Numbered from the stretch's first letter, positions 1 to 8,776 are shown. The stretch: DNA of 64,000 bases from Marinobacterium lacunae (GCF_000705555.1 NZ_JMQN01000057.1:1-64000); one strand, 5' to 3'. Program-made: numbers and translations. The notes: generated by a model from the sequence alone, not told the origin.

Positions 1-16
1 ACCTCCTTTTGCCTAA
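1..16 (-). mobile_element. Start of a second integron cassette (partial)
   Basis: On the minus strand, position 16 is the first base after the attC cleavage point. The sequence continues TTAGGCAAAAGGAGGT to the window edge. The AGGAGGT is a near-perfect Shine-Dalgarno sequence, so a cassette gene should start a few bases beyond position 1. Nothing more can be said from here. Confidence 0.6.
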
Positions 17-100
17 CGCCGCACACAGGGGCCGGCAAATAAGCGCAGCGTTTTGGCGGTCCCAGCGACCAACGGGAGCGACTGCTGTGCCTTGTTATGG
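11..100 (-). other. attC: attC recombination site of an integron cassette
   Basis: Read on the minus strand, the site opens with the R'' core CCATAAC (100-94) and closes with the R' core GTTAGGC (17-11), 90 bp in all. Between them the two arms are imperfectly self-complementary: AAGGCACAG near one end faces GTGTGCGGC near the other, and the centre can fold as GGGaCCGcCAAAa against TTTGcCGGcCCC. Core boxes of the form RYYYAAC/GTTRRRY around an imperfect palindrome define attC sites, which integron integrases recombine as folded single strands. Cleavage is expected between 17 and 16. The TAA stop of the cassette gene lies inside the R'' core. Confidence 0.9.
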
Positions 101-519
101 GTGTACTTGCACCCAGTCTGTTTCTTCATCATGGAAACCCCAAGAGCTGCTTTCTTTTTCTTTTATAACGCAGGCACCACATTTGCTACCCAAAGCAGAC
201 GCGAAATCACTTACGTTTTTATTCTCTGGCCCAGGATACCCGCCGAACGAATGAAAAAACACAAGCTCAAATCCTTGAGTTGAAACCTGTTTAATCGAGA
301 AATAATATACCTGTCCTTTACAGTAGCCTATGCCATCATCACAATGGTTGTAACCAAGCTCATTGGCTGTCTCTTCAATTATTTCATTTGAGACATTCTC
401 TGCTTTAACTGATTTATTTTCATATTGCAGGTGTTTATAGAACTGTGCCTCACCACATCCGGCAAGTAACAATATGAAAAAAACTATTAGCGGTTCTCTC
501 ACTCTAATTTTACCCATAA
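17..519 (-). mobile_element. Integron gene cassette, first position of the array
   Basis: This is one complete 503-bp cassette. It runs on the minus strand from the first T after the attI cleavage point (519) to the G of the attC core (17). It holds a single gene that fills almost all of it. The start codon ATG lies in the GTTATGG core at 520-514 and the stop TAA lies in the complementary CCATAAC core at 100-94. It is visibly richer in A+T than the chromosomal genes to its right, as expected for an acquired cassette. A second cassette begins at position 16 and leaves the window. Confidence 0.85.
95..517 (-). CDS. Cassette-encoded small lipoprotein, function unknown
   Basis: This 140-residue protein begins with a lipoprotein signal: basic residues, the hydrophobic run LIVFFILLL, then the lipobox LAGC with the modified Cys at about residue 21. 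The product should be lipidated and anchored in the inner or outer membrane. The mature part has two cysteine pairs, one in NHCDDGIGYC and one in SKCGAC, which could form disulfides in the periplasm. I do not recognise the family. The gene sits alone in an integron cassette. The cassette has no ribosome-binding site of its own: the nearest purine stretch (AGG at 526-524) lies on the attI side of the junction. Expression would therefore depend on the platform or on upstream read-through. Confidence 0.75.
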   Translation of the reverse strand: MGKIRVREPLIVFFILLLAGCGEAQFYKHLQYENKSVKAENVSNEIIEETANELGYNHCDDGIGYCKGQVYYFSIKQVSTQGFELVFFHSFGGYPGPENKNVSDFASALGSKCGACVIKEKESSSWGFHDEETDWVQVHP

Positions 520-532
520 CAGCCTGTTAATG
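514..532 (-). other. attI: attI-like simple recombination site
   Basis: On the minus strand the site reads CATTAAC, then the five-base spacer AGGCT, then GTTATGG. These are two inverted integrase-binding boxes of the L and R type at the usual spacing. The site lies between the diverging integrase gene and the first cassette, which is where attI belongs. The outer half (L box and spacer) belongs to the platform and the inner half after the G belongs to the cassette. Confidence 0.7.
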
Positions 533-572
533 GGGCCTTCGGCCCCATAATAATTATTAGGGGGTAAACCCC
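530..572. repeat. Three back-to-back inverted repeats beside attI
   Basis: Three perfect palindromic elements abut each other: ATGGGGCC-TTC-GGCCCCAT (530-548), TAATAATTATTA (548-559) and GGGG-TAAA-CCCC (561-572). The first would form a strong hairpin in RNA or single-stranded DNA, directly next to the L box of attI. None is followed by a clear T-tract in the direction of the cassettes, so a plain terminator is not obvious. Function unknown. Confidence 0.6.
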
Positions 573-736
573 TTTAGTTCCTGATTAATTTTGTCTGGAA
601 TTAGTAACCCTCTGATTCCACAATCAAATTCAATATCCATAAGGCCGCTCATCCTCTCGCGGGGTATTCCCTCTCGACGTCCACCCTTCCAGAGGGTATA
701 ACGTCCCGCACACATTTCATGGATGAGGTGTTGCAC

Positions 737-1687
737 ATGGCGAGGTCGCCTTTTCTCAGATTGGTCGAAGATTTCATGCGGGTACAGCGCTACAGTCGAC
801 GGACGATTGATTCCTATCTGTACTGGGTCAAGCTTTTCATTCTGGTCTGCAGTAAACGTCATCCATCTGATTTTGGTGATGACGAGACCAAGCGTTTTCT
901 CACCTATCTGGCAACCGAATGAAATGTCTCGGCAGGTACTCAGGCCTTGGCGTTGAATGTAACTGTATTTTTCAAGACTAAGTTCCTGGGGTAAACAGTA
1001 GGCGACTTGTCGGGTTTTAACCGCTCCCCGCGACAGCGCAAACTGGCTGTGGTTTTGACCGCTGCTAAAGTTACGGCTTTGCCGTCGCAGCTTAACGGCC
1101 TTTATTACCTGATGGCGGCGCTTCTGTAAGGTTCGGATTTGCGCCGTATCAAGCTGGTGCGTCTGCGAATCAAGGATATCGATTTCGACTACCGACAGAT
1201 CCGGGTGATGTTTGGAAAAGGCGGCAAACACCGGTTGGTGACGCTCGCTGAGGAGTTGCTGGTTCCCTTGCGAGAGCAGGTGAAAATGGTAGAGGTGGTT
1301 TTTCCGCGCGACATGGTGATCGAGAACTATATCGGCGTCTGGTTGCCGGATGCATTGGCCCGCAAATATCCCTCTGCGCCTTTTGACCTTGGCTGGCATT
1401 ATCTCTTCCCTGCGTCTCGTCTGAGTGTCGATCCTGAAAACGACCGTCTACGGCGACACCGCTTCGATGAGCATAACCTTAATAAACTCGTGAAGAAAGC
1501 AGCTCAAAATGCAGGGATTCGAAAGGCGGTATCCTGCCATACATTGCGACACTCCTTTGCCACTCATCTTCTGCAGTCAGGCGCCGATATTCGGACAGTA
1601 CAACAACTGGGCCATGCCGACGTAAAGATAAAGGAGATCTACGCTCATGCGCTTAAGTCAGATGCACACCCTGCTCATCCTGAGTGA
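737..1687 (+). pseudogene. intI: Integron integrase, inactivated by three stop codons
   Basis: The frame is readable from ATG 737 (GAGG at 725-728) to the stop at 1687 without any frameshift. It is interrupted by TGA at 920, TAA at 992 and TAA at 1127. It encodes a tyrosine recombinase: the N-terminal core-binding part contains YSRRTIDSYLYWVKLFI. The catalytic residues survive as GSDLR (Arg), GKGGKHR (Lys), HTLRH (His, Arg), LGHAD (His) and IYAH (Tyr). The extra region specific to integron integrases is present (LARKYPSA, YLFPASRLS, RRHRFDE). The first stop falls where relatives usually have Arg in an 'ERNV' context (CGA to TGA) and the third where they usually have Tyr in 'LLYGSGLR'. The gene points away from the cassette array, the normal integron layout. 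Preserved catalytic codons suggest recent decay. Confidence 0.9.
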
Positions 1688-2480
1688 TCCGTCCTGCCTT
1701 CATAAGCGAGCCAAGCGCCATCTTGTAGGCTTTCTTGCTCACGCCGAAGGTGTCGCGGATCGCGTCTGGTTCGCTCTTGTCGCCTAGGGGGCAATGGCCG
1801 TTGTGGGCTTCGAGGTAGTCGAGGATCTTCTGCGCGAGCGGATCGACACGGGCGTAGCCCGGTTTATCCAGCATCACATCAATCTTGCCTTCGGGCGTTA
1901 CCTGCTTGATAAAGCCAGTGAGTTTCTGGCCGGCACGCACGTCGCGGAACAGGTCTTGATGGTGCAGCAGGCCCTGATAACGGTGATCGATAATAACCTG
2001 ATAGCCGAGATCCGTACGGCGCAGTATGAGCAGCTCGACAAGCTGCCCCACGCTCAGGTCGGTCGGGCTCTTTTCAAGGAAACGTTCGGTTTTCGCCGAG
2101 GCGGCAATGCGGTCGGTGTTATCGATATAGAGATAAACAGTACACCAGTCGCCGACGGTGAGCGGACGTAACTGTTCGCCATACGGCAGGAACAGCTCTT
2201 TGGGCATCCCCCAATCCAGAAAGGCACCAACCTTGTTCACATCGGTAACCTTGAGGCTTGCAAACTCACCCACCATCGCTTTCGGCTTGCGGGTTGATGC
2301 AACCAGGAAATCGTCCGAATCCAGATAAACGAACACCTGCAATCGGTCGCCCAGCTGGCACCCTTCAGGCACCTCGCGCTTAGGCAGCAGGATGCCACCG
2401 GCATCGCCGCCATCGAGATAGACGCCGAAGGGTACTTCGCGCACAACTTTGAGTCTGTTGAGTTTTCCAATCTCGATCAC
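1653..2480 (-). CDS. cvfB: S1-domain RNA-binding protein, CvfB/YitL family
   Basis: The protein has about 275 residues and is built of repeated S1-like OB folds (roughly residues 3-60, 65-125 and 145-205) followed by a winged-helix tail that begins near DPLAQKILDYLEAH. CvfB-family proteins bind RNA; the S. aureus member affects virulence gene expression, but its role in gammaproteobacteria is unclear. I chose the GTG at 2480 because relatives start just before the first S1 fold (here IEIGKLNRLKVV). The frame also stays open upstream to a GTG at 2546. The 3' end overlaps the end of the integrase pseudogene by 35 bp, tail to tail, with no terminator in between. Confidence 0.8.
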   Translation of the reverse strand: MIEIGKLNRLKVVREVPFGVYLDGGDAGGILLPKREVPEGCQLGDRLQVFVYLDSDDFLVASTRKPKAMVGEFASLKVTDVNKVGAFLDWGMPKELFLPYGEQLRPLTVGDWCTVYLYIDNTDRIAASAKTERFLEKSPTDLSVGQLVELLILRRTDLGYQVIIDHRYQGLLHHQDLFRDVRAGQKLTGFIKQVTPEGKIDVMLDKPGYARVDPLAQKILDYLEAHNGHCPLGDKSEPDAIRDTFGVSKKAYKMALGSLMKAGRITQDEQGVHLT

Positions 2481-2560
2481 GTATCTGTCTCTTTCGCGGG
2501 TGGGCATCATTGGGGCGTTACTGTAACACGGCATAATCCTCGCCACGAAGGGCTGGCGAT

Positions 2561-3781
2561 CTAAAGCAGTGAGCGCAGGTCGAAATCAGGATTGGCGGCA
2601 TCGTCCGGTTTGGGCGATACACCGGCCTGAATCAGCCGCCGGGCGATCATGTGATCAGCCGGTGCGTTGAGTGTTTCAACGGCCACGAGTTGCTTCTGTG
2701 CATAGCAGAATACGGAAAACCGGCCGCTGTGCTCGTCACCCCGAATCACTTCAAGGTCATGATCTGCCGACAAGCCGGCAATCTGAAGTTTAGTATCGTA
2801 CTGGTCACTCCAGAACCAGGGCACTGCACGGTATTCGTCACGCATGCCCAACAGGGTGCCTGCCGCGTGCTTGCCCTGCTCAACCGCATTTTGGATCGAC
2901 TCCAGTCTAACCGAACGGTTGTACAATGGGTGATGGAAACGGGCTATGTCCCCAGCGGCGACAATATCGGGGTGTGAAGTTAGACAGTACGCATCTACCT
3001 GAACCCCGTCACTACAGGCAAGGCCGGCCATCTCTGCCAATGCCACCTCTGGCTCGACACCTATCCCTACCAGCACTATATCTGCTGCGAAAAACTGACC
3101 GTCATCCAGCCGCACCCCGCTGACCTCTGCGTTGCTGACTGCAATTTCGGTAACTCTTGCCCTGTTTTCAATCTGCACGCCCTTCCCGCTGTGCAGTTGC
3201 TGCAGGTAAGACGCAACAGGCGTACTGGCCGAGCGTGATAGCAGTGTATCGGCCCGATCAAGGAGGGTTACCTGTTTTCCGGCGGAGGCAAACGCGCAGG
3301 CGGCCTCCAGCCCGATAAAACCACCGCCGATCACCACGATGCGCCTGGCCTTAGTCATCGCCTCGCGCAACGCCAGGGCGTGGTGAAGCGAATGCAGGTA
3401 GTAAACGCCTCTGGCATCGCTACCGGGCACTGCCAACCGGCGCAGCCTCGAGCCCATGGCCAGTGCCAGTTTTTGCCAGTGCAGTTGGGCGCCGTTTTCA
3501 AGGCTGAGTGTGTGCTGCGCGGGGTCTATGGAGATGACTTTAGCGCTGCTAAGCCGCTCAATACGCTGTTTGGTATAAAACCCGGCATTGCGCTGGACAA
3601 GACGCGCTTCATCCCACTCCCCTTTTAGAAACTGCTTGGACAGTGGCGGGCGCTGATAAGGAAGACCGGCTTCGGCGTTTAATAGCTGTAGTCGGCCTTC
3701 ATAGCCTTTTCGCCGCAGCGCCTCGGCGATGCTTAATCCTGCGTGGCCGCCACCGACAATGACGATGCCCGCATCGGTCAT
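2561..3781 (-). CDS. FAD-dependent ferredoxin reductase (putidaredoxin/rhodocoxin reductase type)
   Basis: This 406-residue flavoprotein probably passes electrons from NAD(P)H to the ferredoxin encoded just upstream. An FAD-binding Rossmann motif VGGGHAG lies at the N-terminus. A second, NAD-binding motif VVIGGGFIGLEAA lies near residue 150, and the C-terminal AAGDIARF and SIQNAVEQGKHAA segments are typical of ferredoxin reductases of oxygenase systems. The start ATG overlaps the stop of the ferredoxin gene (ATGA), so the two are translated together. No P450 or oxygenase gene is adjacent, so the final electron acceptor is unknown. Confidence 0.85.
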   Translation of the reverse strand: MTDAGIVIVGGGHAGLSIAEALRRKGYEGRLQLLNAEAGLPYQRPPLSKQFLKGEWDEARLVQRNAGFYTKQRIERLSSAKVISIDPAQHTLSLENGAQLHWQKLALAMGSRLRRLAVPGSDARGVYYLHSLHHALALREAMTKARRIVVIGGGFIGLEAACAFASAGKQVTLLDRADTLLSRSASTPVASYLQQLHSGKGVQIENRARVTEIAVSNAEVSGVRLDDGQFFAADIVLVGIGVEPEVALAEMAGLACSDGVQVDAYCLTSHPDIVAAGDIARFHHPLYNRSVRLESIQNAVEQGKHAAGTLLGMRDEYRAVPWFWSDQYDTKLQIAGLSADHDLEVIRGDEHSGRFSVFCYAQKQLVAVETLNAPADHMIARRLIQAGVSPKPDDAANPDFDLRSLL

Positions 3782-4101
3782 ATCTGTGTATCCGGCAGGT
3801 TGATCACCATGCCGTCAAGCTCCGATGTCAGCTCTATCTGACAGGACAGCCGGCTGTTCGACCTGCGCTCGGCGGCCGTACATTCAAGCATCTCGTCTTC
3901 TGTTGCACTGGGCTGTGGGACTTTGTCGATATAGCGCTCGTCGAAATAGACGTGACATGTCGCGCAATTGCACGCACCGCCACACTCGGCCTCGATGCCT
4001 TCAACGCCATTTTGAAATGCCGCTTCCATCAGGCTCCAGCCCTCCGGCGCTTCAACTTCGTAGCGGCGTCCATCTGCTTCAACGTACGTGATTTTGACCA
4101 T
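3778..4101 (-). CDS. 2Fe-2S ferredoxin, adrenodoxin type
   Basis: This is a 107-residue electron carrier. The iron-sulfur ligands follow the C-x5-C-x2-C pattern at Cys40, Cys46 and Cys49 (CGGACNCATC), with the fourth Cys in LSCQIEL near residue 86. This is the vertebrate-type/putidaredoxin pattern, not the plant type. The start at 4101 has AGGA seven bases upstream; the longer frame to 4143 has no good site. It forms a two-gene operon with the downstream reductase. Confidence 0.88.
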   Translation of the reverse strand: MVKITYVEADGRRYEVEAPEGWSLMEAAFQNGVEGIEAECGGACNCATCHVYFDERYIDKVPQPSATEDEMLECTAAERRSNSRLSCQIELTSELDGMVINLPDTQI

Positions 4102-4195
4102 CTTCTCATCCTGTCTGGTGGGTGTGCCGTCACGTTCGGGCACAGGTCCGCAACAATGCCAGGAAAGGCATCTGTTATACCTTAGAAGATAGAGT

Positions 4196-4229
4196 CAGTA
4201 GGGCCGGTCTGTCCATTCCGGCCCCACTG
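4196..4229 (-). terminator. Strong hairpin after ppsA, terminator uncertain
   Basis: CAGTAGGGCCGG (4196-4207) pairs with CCGGCCCCACTG (4218-4229) around a ten-base loop, 25 bp beyond the ppsA stop codon. There is no run of T after the stem in the ppsA direction, so it could be an mRNA 3'-end stabiliser and not an intrinsic terminator. Confidence 0.35.
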
Positions 4230-4253
4230 GCTACGGCGATTAACCCTTAAAAA

Positions 4254-6623
4254 TCAGGGCTTTTCGTTTGCGAGGAAGAACCAGGTATCAAGTACCGAGT
4301 CCGGGTTGAGCGACACGCTTGAGATGCCTTTCTCCATCAGCCAACGGGCCAGATCAGGATGATCTGACGGTCCCTGACCGCAGATACCGATATATTTTCC
4401 GGACTTGCGGCAAGCGTCGATCGCCATGCCCAGCAACTTCTTGACTGCCTCATTACGCTCATCGAACAGGTGCGCGATGATGCCGGAGTCACGATCAAGG
4501 CCAAGCGTCAGCTGGGTCAGGTCGTTTGAGCCGATGGAGAATCCGTCGAAGTGTTCCAGGAACTGTTCAGCCAGCAAGGCGTTGGACGGTATCTCGCACA
4601 TCATGATCAGGCGCAGACCGTTATCACCGCGGCGCAGACCATTGTCGGCCAGCAGATCGACCACCTGCTTCGCTTCTCCGGGTGTGCGCACAAACGGCAC
4701 CATGATTTCGACGTTGGTCAGTCGCATCTCGTCACGCACACGCTTGAGTGCGCGGCATTCGAGTTCGAAGCAATCGCGGAAGTCGTCGGAGATGTAGCGC
4801 GCCGCACCGCGGAAACCGAGCATCGGGTTCTCTTCGCTGGGCTCGTAACGATCACCGCCGATCAAATGGCCGTATTCATTGGATTTGAAGTCAGACATGC
4901 GCACGATCACCTTCTTCGGATAGAAGGCGGCGGCCAGCGTCGAGATACCTTCGACAAGCTTGTCGACGTAGAAATCCACCGGGCTTGCATAACCGGCGAT
5001 GCGACGTTCGATGATCTGTTTTACATCACGGGGTTGATCGTTGAAGTTCAGCAGTGCCTTGGGATGTACGCCGATCATGCGGTTGATGATGAACTCAAGA
5101 CGCGCAAGGCCAACACCGGCATTAGGCAGCGCCTGGAAGTCGAAGGCACGGTCTGGGTTACCGACGTTCATCATGACGTGGAACGGCAGGTTCGGCATCG
5201 ACCCGACACTGTTGGTCTGGTGTTCAAAAGCCAGCTTGCCTTCATAGGCGCGGCCAGTATCGCCTTCCGCACAAGATACCGTCACGTCCTGGCCGTTGCT
5301 CAGTCGTTCGGTCGCATCACCACATCCGACGATAGCCGGAATACCCAACTCACGAGCGATGATCGCTGCATGGCAGGTGCGCCCGCCACGGTTGGTAATA
5401 ATGGCGGCCGCACGCTTCATGACCGGTTCCCAGTCCGGGTCGGTCATGTCGGTGACCAGTACATCACCGGGTTGCACTTCGTGCATCGCATCCAGTCCGC
5501 TGACGATGCGCACGGGGCCCGAGCCGATACGATGACCGATGGAACGGCCTTCAACCAGAATCTTGCCTTTTTCCTTCAGCAGGTAACGCTCGATTACCGT
5601 TGCGTTGCCCTGACTGCGCACGGTTTCAGGACGCGCCTGAACCACGTACAACTGGTCGTCATCGCCATCTTTGGCCCACTCGATATCCATCGGACGGCCA
5701 TAGTGCTTTTCGATGATCACGGCGATGCGTGCAAGCTGCTCCACATCGGCATCAGAGATACAGAAGCGCTGACGGTCTTTCATCGGAACATCGACGGTTT
5801 CAACCGCGCGTCCCGCAGCGCCATCGTCGGTGTAGATCATCTTGATCGCTTTAGAGCCCAGGGTGCGGCGCAGAATTGCCGGAGTTCCCTGCGCCAGCGT
5901 CGGCTTGTAGACGTAAAACTCATCGGGGTTTACCGCACCCTGTACGACAGTTTCACCAAGGCCGTACGCGGCGGTGATAAAGACAACATGCTGGAAGCCT
6001 GACTCGGTATCCAGCGTAAACATGACGCCGGATGCGCCGGTTTCGCTGCGCACCATCTGCTGAATACCGGCAGAGAGTGCCACTTCAGCGTGGGTAAAGC
6101 CTTTATGTACACGGTAGGAGATCGCTCTGTCGTTATAGAGGGAAGCGAACACCTCTTTGATAGCGTGCTTGATGTTCTCAAGCCCGCGAATATTCAGGAA
6201 GGTTTCCTGCTGACCGGCGAAAGACGCGTCCGGCAGGTCTTCTGCTGTAGCAGAAGAGCGAACGGCAACTGCCATTTCAGGGTTATTGGCGGACATTTCA
6301 GCCCAGGCCTGTTCGATCTGAGCGTCCAGCTCGGGCTGGAATTCGGCATCCATGATCCAGCGGCGGATCTGGCTGCCGGTCTCGATGAGCGCGCGGGTAT
6401 CTTCCGCATCGAGCTCATTGAGTGCCGAATTGATTTTGTCAGCGAGGCCACCATGTTCGAGGAAATCCCGATACGCCTGTGCAGTTGTCGCGAAGCCACC
6501 CGGCACTCGCACACCTGCATCACTCAGCTGACTGATCATCTCTCCAAGGGAGGCGTTTTTACCGCCAACCTTTTCTACATCCCCCATGCCTGCTTGATCC
6601 AGGCGCAGTACGTATTGCCGCAA
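4254..6623 (-). CDS. ppsA: Phosphoenolpyruvate synthase
   Basis: This 789-residue enzyme converts pyruvate, ATP and water to PEP, AMP and phosphate, the first step of gluconeogenesis from pyruvate. The N-terminal ATP-grasp domain starts with [11 protein letters not shown]. The central phosphohistidine domain carries [18 protein letters not shown] with the swivelling His. The C-terminal PEP-binding TIM barrel contains [19 protein letters not shown] and GICGQGPSD. The start is a TTG at 6623 preceded by AGGAG at eight bases. The gene diverges from ppsR, whose product is expected to switch PpsA activity by ADP-dependent phosphorylation and dephosphorylation. Confidence 0.96.
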   Translation of the reverse strand: MRQYVLRLDQAGMGDVEKVGGKNASLGEMISQLSDAGVRVPGGFATTAQAYRDFLEHGGLADKINSALNELDAEDTRALIETGSQIRRWIMDAEFQPELDAQIEQAWAEMSANNPEMAVAVRSSATAEDLPDASFAGQQETFLNIRGLENIKHAIKEVFASLYNDRAISYRVHKGFTHAEVALSAGIQQMVRSETGASGVMFTLDTESGFQHVVFITAAYGLGETVVQGAVNPDEFYVYKPTLAQGTPAILRRTLGSKAIKMIYTDDGAAGRAVETVDVPMKDRQRFCISDADVEQLARIAVIIEKHYGRPMDIEWAKDGDDDQLYVVQARPETVRSQGNATVIERYLLKEKGKILVEGRSIGHRIGSGPVRIVSGLDAMHEVQPGDVLVTDMTDPDWEPVMKRAAAIITNRGGRTCHAAIIARELGIPAIVGCGDATERLSNGQDVTVSCAEGDTGRAYEGKLAFEHQTNSVGSMPNLPFHVMMNVGNPDRAFDFQALPNAGVGLARLEFIINRMIGVHPKALLNFNDQPRDVKQIIERRIAGYASPVDFYVDKLVEGISTLAAAFYPKKVIVRMSDFKSNEYGHLIGGDRYEPSEENPMLGFRGAARYISDDFRDCFELECRALKRVRDEMRLTNVEIMVPFVRTPGEAKQVVDLLADNGLRRGDNGLRLIMMCEIPSNALLAEQFLEHFDGFSIGSNDLTQLTLGLDRDSGIIAHLFDERNEAVKKLLGMAIDACRKSGKYIGICGQGPSDHPDLARWLMEKGISSVSLNPDSVLDTWFFLANEKP

Positions 6624-6816
6624 AGCCGTTTCTCCTGAGTTGAACGTCTACCTGAATAATTATTGTTATTTTTACTGAAGGCATGGATGATAACCTAGCT
6701 GAAAACAAAAATCGCCGGTTCGAAAAAATGTAATTTTTTTACAAAAATCGCCGAACCTGCCGCCAAAATACCCGTACAGAACTGATCGGGATTTGACCGA
6801 TTTTGAGCCTCGCAAC

Positions 6817-7635
6817 ATGAAAAGAACTGCGTTTTTTATCTCCGATGGAACCGGTATCACCGCCGAAACGTTAGGTAACAGCCTACTCTCCCAGTTTGAA
6901 GGCATTACCTTCCATAAAATCACCCTGCCCTATATCGACACTGTGGAGAAAGCACAAGCGGCGGTTGAGAAGATCAACGCTGCCAGCGAATCGGATGGCG
7001 AACCTGCCATCGTGCTCGACACCATCGTTAATGAGAATATTCGTGATCTGCTAGCCAGTAGCAACGGTTTCAAGATCGATGTGTTTTCGACCTTCCTCAA
7101 GCCCCTGGAGAAAGAACTCAAGACGCACTCCTCCTACACCGTCGGCAAGTCTCACGGCATCATCGAGATGAACCGCTACAAGGACAGGATCGACTCGGTG
7201 AACTTTGCGCTCGACAACGACGACGGCGCACGCACTCAACAGTATGACCGTGCCGATATTATCCTTGTCGGCGTATCCCGCTGCGGGAAAACGCCAACCT
7301 GTCTCTATATGGCATTACAGTTCGGCGTGCGCGCGGCCAACTACCCGCTCACCGATGAAGATCTTGAATCACCCAGGCTTCCTGATGTGCTGCAAAAGTA
7401 CCGGCACAAGCTCTACGGCCTGACAATCGATCCGTTTCAGCTAGCCGCCATCCGTCATGAACGCAGGCCAAACAGCCGCTATGCGTCGCTTGATCAGTGC
7501 GATTTCGAGGTGCGCACAGTTGAGCGCTTGTTCCAACAGCAGGACCTGCCGTTTATCAATACCACCAACTTCTCCATTGAGGAGATATCGACCCGCATCA
7601 TCGCCCATACCGGGCTGATTCGCCGGCTTAACTGA
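6817..7635 (+). CDS. ppsR: PEP synthase regulatory protein (bifunctional kinase/pyrophosphorylase)
   Basis: This 272-residue protein of the DUF299 family inactivates PpsA by ADP-dependent phosphorylation of a threonine and reactivates it by Pi-dependent dephosphorylation. [15 protein letters not shown] at the N-terminus and the P-loop-like [16 protein letters not shown] near residue 155 are the family signatures. The ATG at 6817 starts right before the conserved block; a TTG at 6793 extends the frame but adds nothing conserved. It is transcribed divergently from ppsA with about 190 bp between them. Its stop overlaps the end of the convergent elaA gene by 8 bp. Confidence 0.93.
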   Translation: MKRTAFFISDGTGITAETLGNSLLSQFEGITFHKITLPYIDTVEKAQAAVEKINAASESDGEPAIVLDTIVNENIRDLLASSNGFKIDVFSTFLKPLEKELKTHSSYTVGKSHGIIEMNRYKDRIDSVNFALDNDDGARTQQYDRADIILVGVSRCGKTPTCLYMALQFGVRAANYPLTDEDLESPRLPDVLQKYRHKLYGLTIDPFQLAAIRHERRPNSRYASLDQCDFEVRTVERLFQQQDLPFINTTNFSIEEISTRIIAHTGLIRRLN

Positions 7636-8092
7636 GCCCTCTTTCGCATCTCATGTCGATATGCGGGATCCCGTCTTCATCGTAGATCCCGCTTATTGCA
7701 TCAAATCCAAGCGATGCATAAAACGACTGGAGGTGGGCCTGGGCCGAGACCAGAATAGCCTGCCCCGGCCACCGCGCCTCGCACTCAAGCATGGCCTGCT
7801 GCATTAATATTCGCCCAAGCCCAATCCCGCGAGCGTCCGGCGCCACCACCACCCGCCCTATGCGGCTTCCGCTGATCCCCTCAGGTGCAAACAGACGTGC
7901 ACCGGCGACCAATCGGTCTTCGTCGTAGCCGCAAAGATGCAGCGCCTGAGCGTCGCGGCCATCAATGTCCGGATAGGGGCAATTCTGCTCTACTACAAAT
8001 ACCTGCTGTCTTAGCGCCAGCCACGCCTCAAGCTCATGAAGGCTAAATGCACTGTACAGGCGCACCTGCCACTGAATTGTTGAATCAGGCAT
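7628..8092 (-). CDS. elaA: GNAT-family N-acetyltransferase, ElaA type
   Basis: This is a 154-residue acetyl-CoA-dependent acetyltransferase fold. [16 protein letters not shown] and the end EDGIPHIDM match the ElaA subfamily. The acetyl-CoA loop is [14 protein letters not shown] near residue 90. The substrate of ElaA proteins is not established to my knowledge. It is a single gene, convergent with ppsR. Confidence 0.87.
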   Translation of the reverse strand: MPDSTIQWQVRLYSAFSLHELEAWLALRQQVFVVEQNCPYPDIDGRDAQALHLCGYDEDRLVAGARLFAPEGISGSRIGRVVVAPDARGIGLGRILMQQAMLECEARWPGQAILVSAQAHLQSFYASLGFDAISGIYDEDGIPHIDMRCERGLS

Positions 8093-8187
8093 TTATACTG
8101 TTTCCATAATGATGCAATAGAATACAAAACCTTATCGATCCCTTCTGGCATAATGACGGGTTTCTAGAACAGTCTACAGGAGTCCCT

Positions 8188-8748
8188 ATGCCCCTGTCCG
8201 AGCCGGTCGAACGCACCCTTTCTCATACCCGCCAGGTTAGCTGCCGGGGTTATAAACGCACAGACGGCCTTTGGGATATCGAAGCTTACCTGCTCGACAC
8301 CAAGTCCTACGATATGGAGATGCATGAAGGCGGACTGCTGCCTGCCGGTCAGGCACTCCATGAAATGGCGATCCGAATCACCGTCGACCTGGACCTCAAC
8401 ATACTCGAAGCCGAAGCAGTTATGGATCACACACCCTTCAGGATGTGTCCGTCTATCGCCGAGCGTTTCAGCCTACTGAAGGGTTTGCAGATAGCACCGG
8501 GGTTTACCCGTAAAACCCGGGAACTCTTTGGCGGCACGCAGGGCTGTACGCATCTGCTTGAGCTGCTGGGGCCGCTCGCCACCACGGCCTTCCAGTCGAC
8601 GCATCAAGAGCGCCAATACCTTGAGGACTGGCACACAGGCTCCACACCGCCGCCGATGCTGAACAGTTGCCACGCTTTCGCTCAAGACTCGGATGTCGTC
8701 AAGTCGTATTGGCCCATGCACTATGATCCGAACAAGAACGAAGGCTAA
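8188..8748 (+). CDS. DUF2889 domain protein
   Basis: This 186-residue soluble protein has no signal peptide or membrane segment. The arrangement RTDGLWDIEAYLLDTK, then HEMAIRITVDLDLNI, then FGGTQGCTHLLELL matches the DUF2889 family, whose biochemical role is unknown. AGGAG lies a few bases before the ATG. A hydrolase gene follows in the same direction 28 bp downstream with its own strong ribosome-binding site, so the two are probably co-transcribed. Confidence 0.8.
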   Translation: MPLSEPVERTLSHTRQVSCRGYKRTDGLWDIEAYLLDTKSYDMEMHEGGLLPAGQALHEMAIRITVDLDLNILEAEAVMDHTPFRMCPSIAERFSLLKGLQIAPGFTRKTRELFGGTQGCTHLLELLGPLATTAFQSTHQERQYLEDWHTGSTPPPMLNSCHAFAQDSDVVKSYWPMHYDPNKNEG

Positions 8749-8776
8749 GCTTTTATTGTTTTAAGGAGATAACACG

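Noticed and set aside
557-1399. Open reading frame of 280 codons on the minus strand
   Set aside because: It is antisense to the integrase pseudogene, which has clear recombinase motifs; the antisense product shows no recognisable domain.
2926-3628. Plus-strand frames in the ferredoxin reductase region
   Set aside because: Shadows of the reductase gene; no start sites or domains.
4551-6002. Open frame of 483 codons on the plus strand
   Set aside because: It lies wholly inside ppsA on the other strand; the composition (many His, Asp, Arg) is typical of an antisense shadow of a G+C-rich gene.
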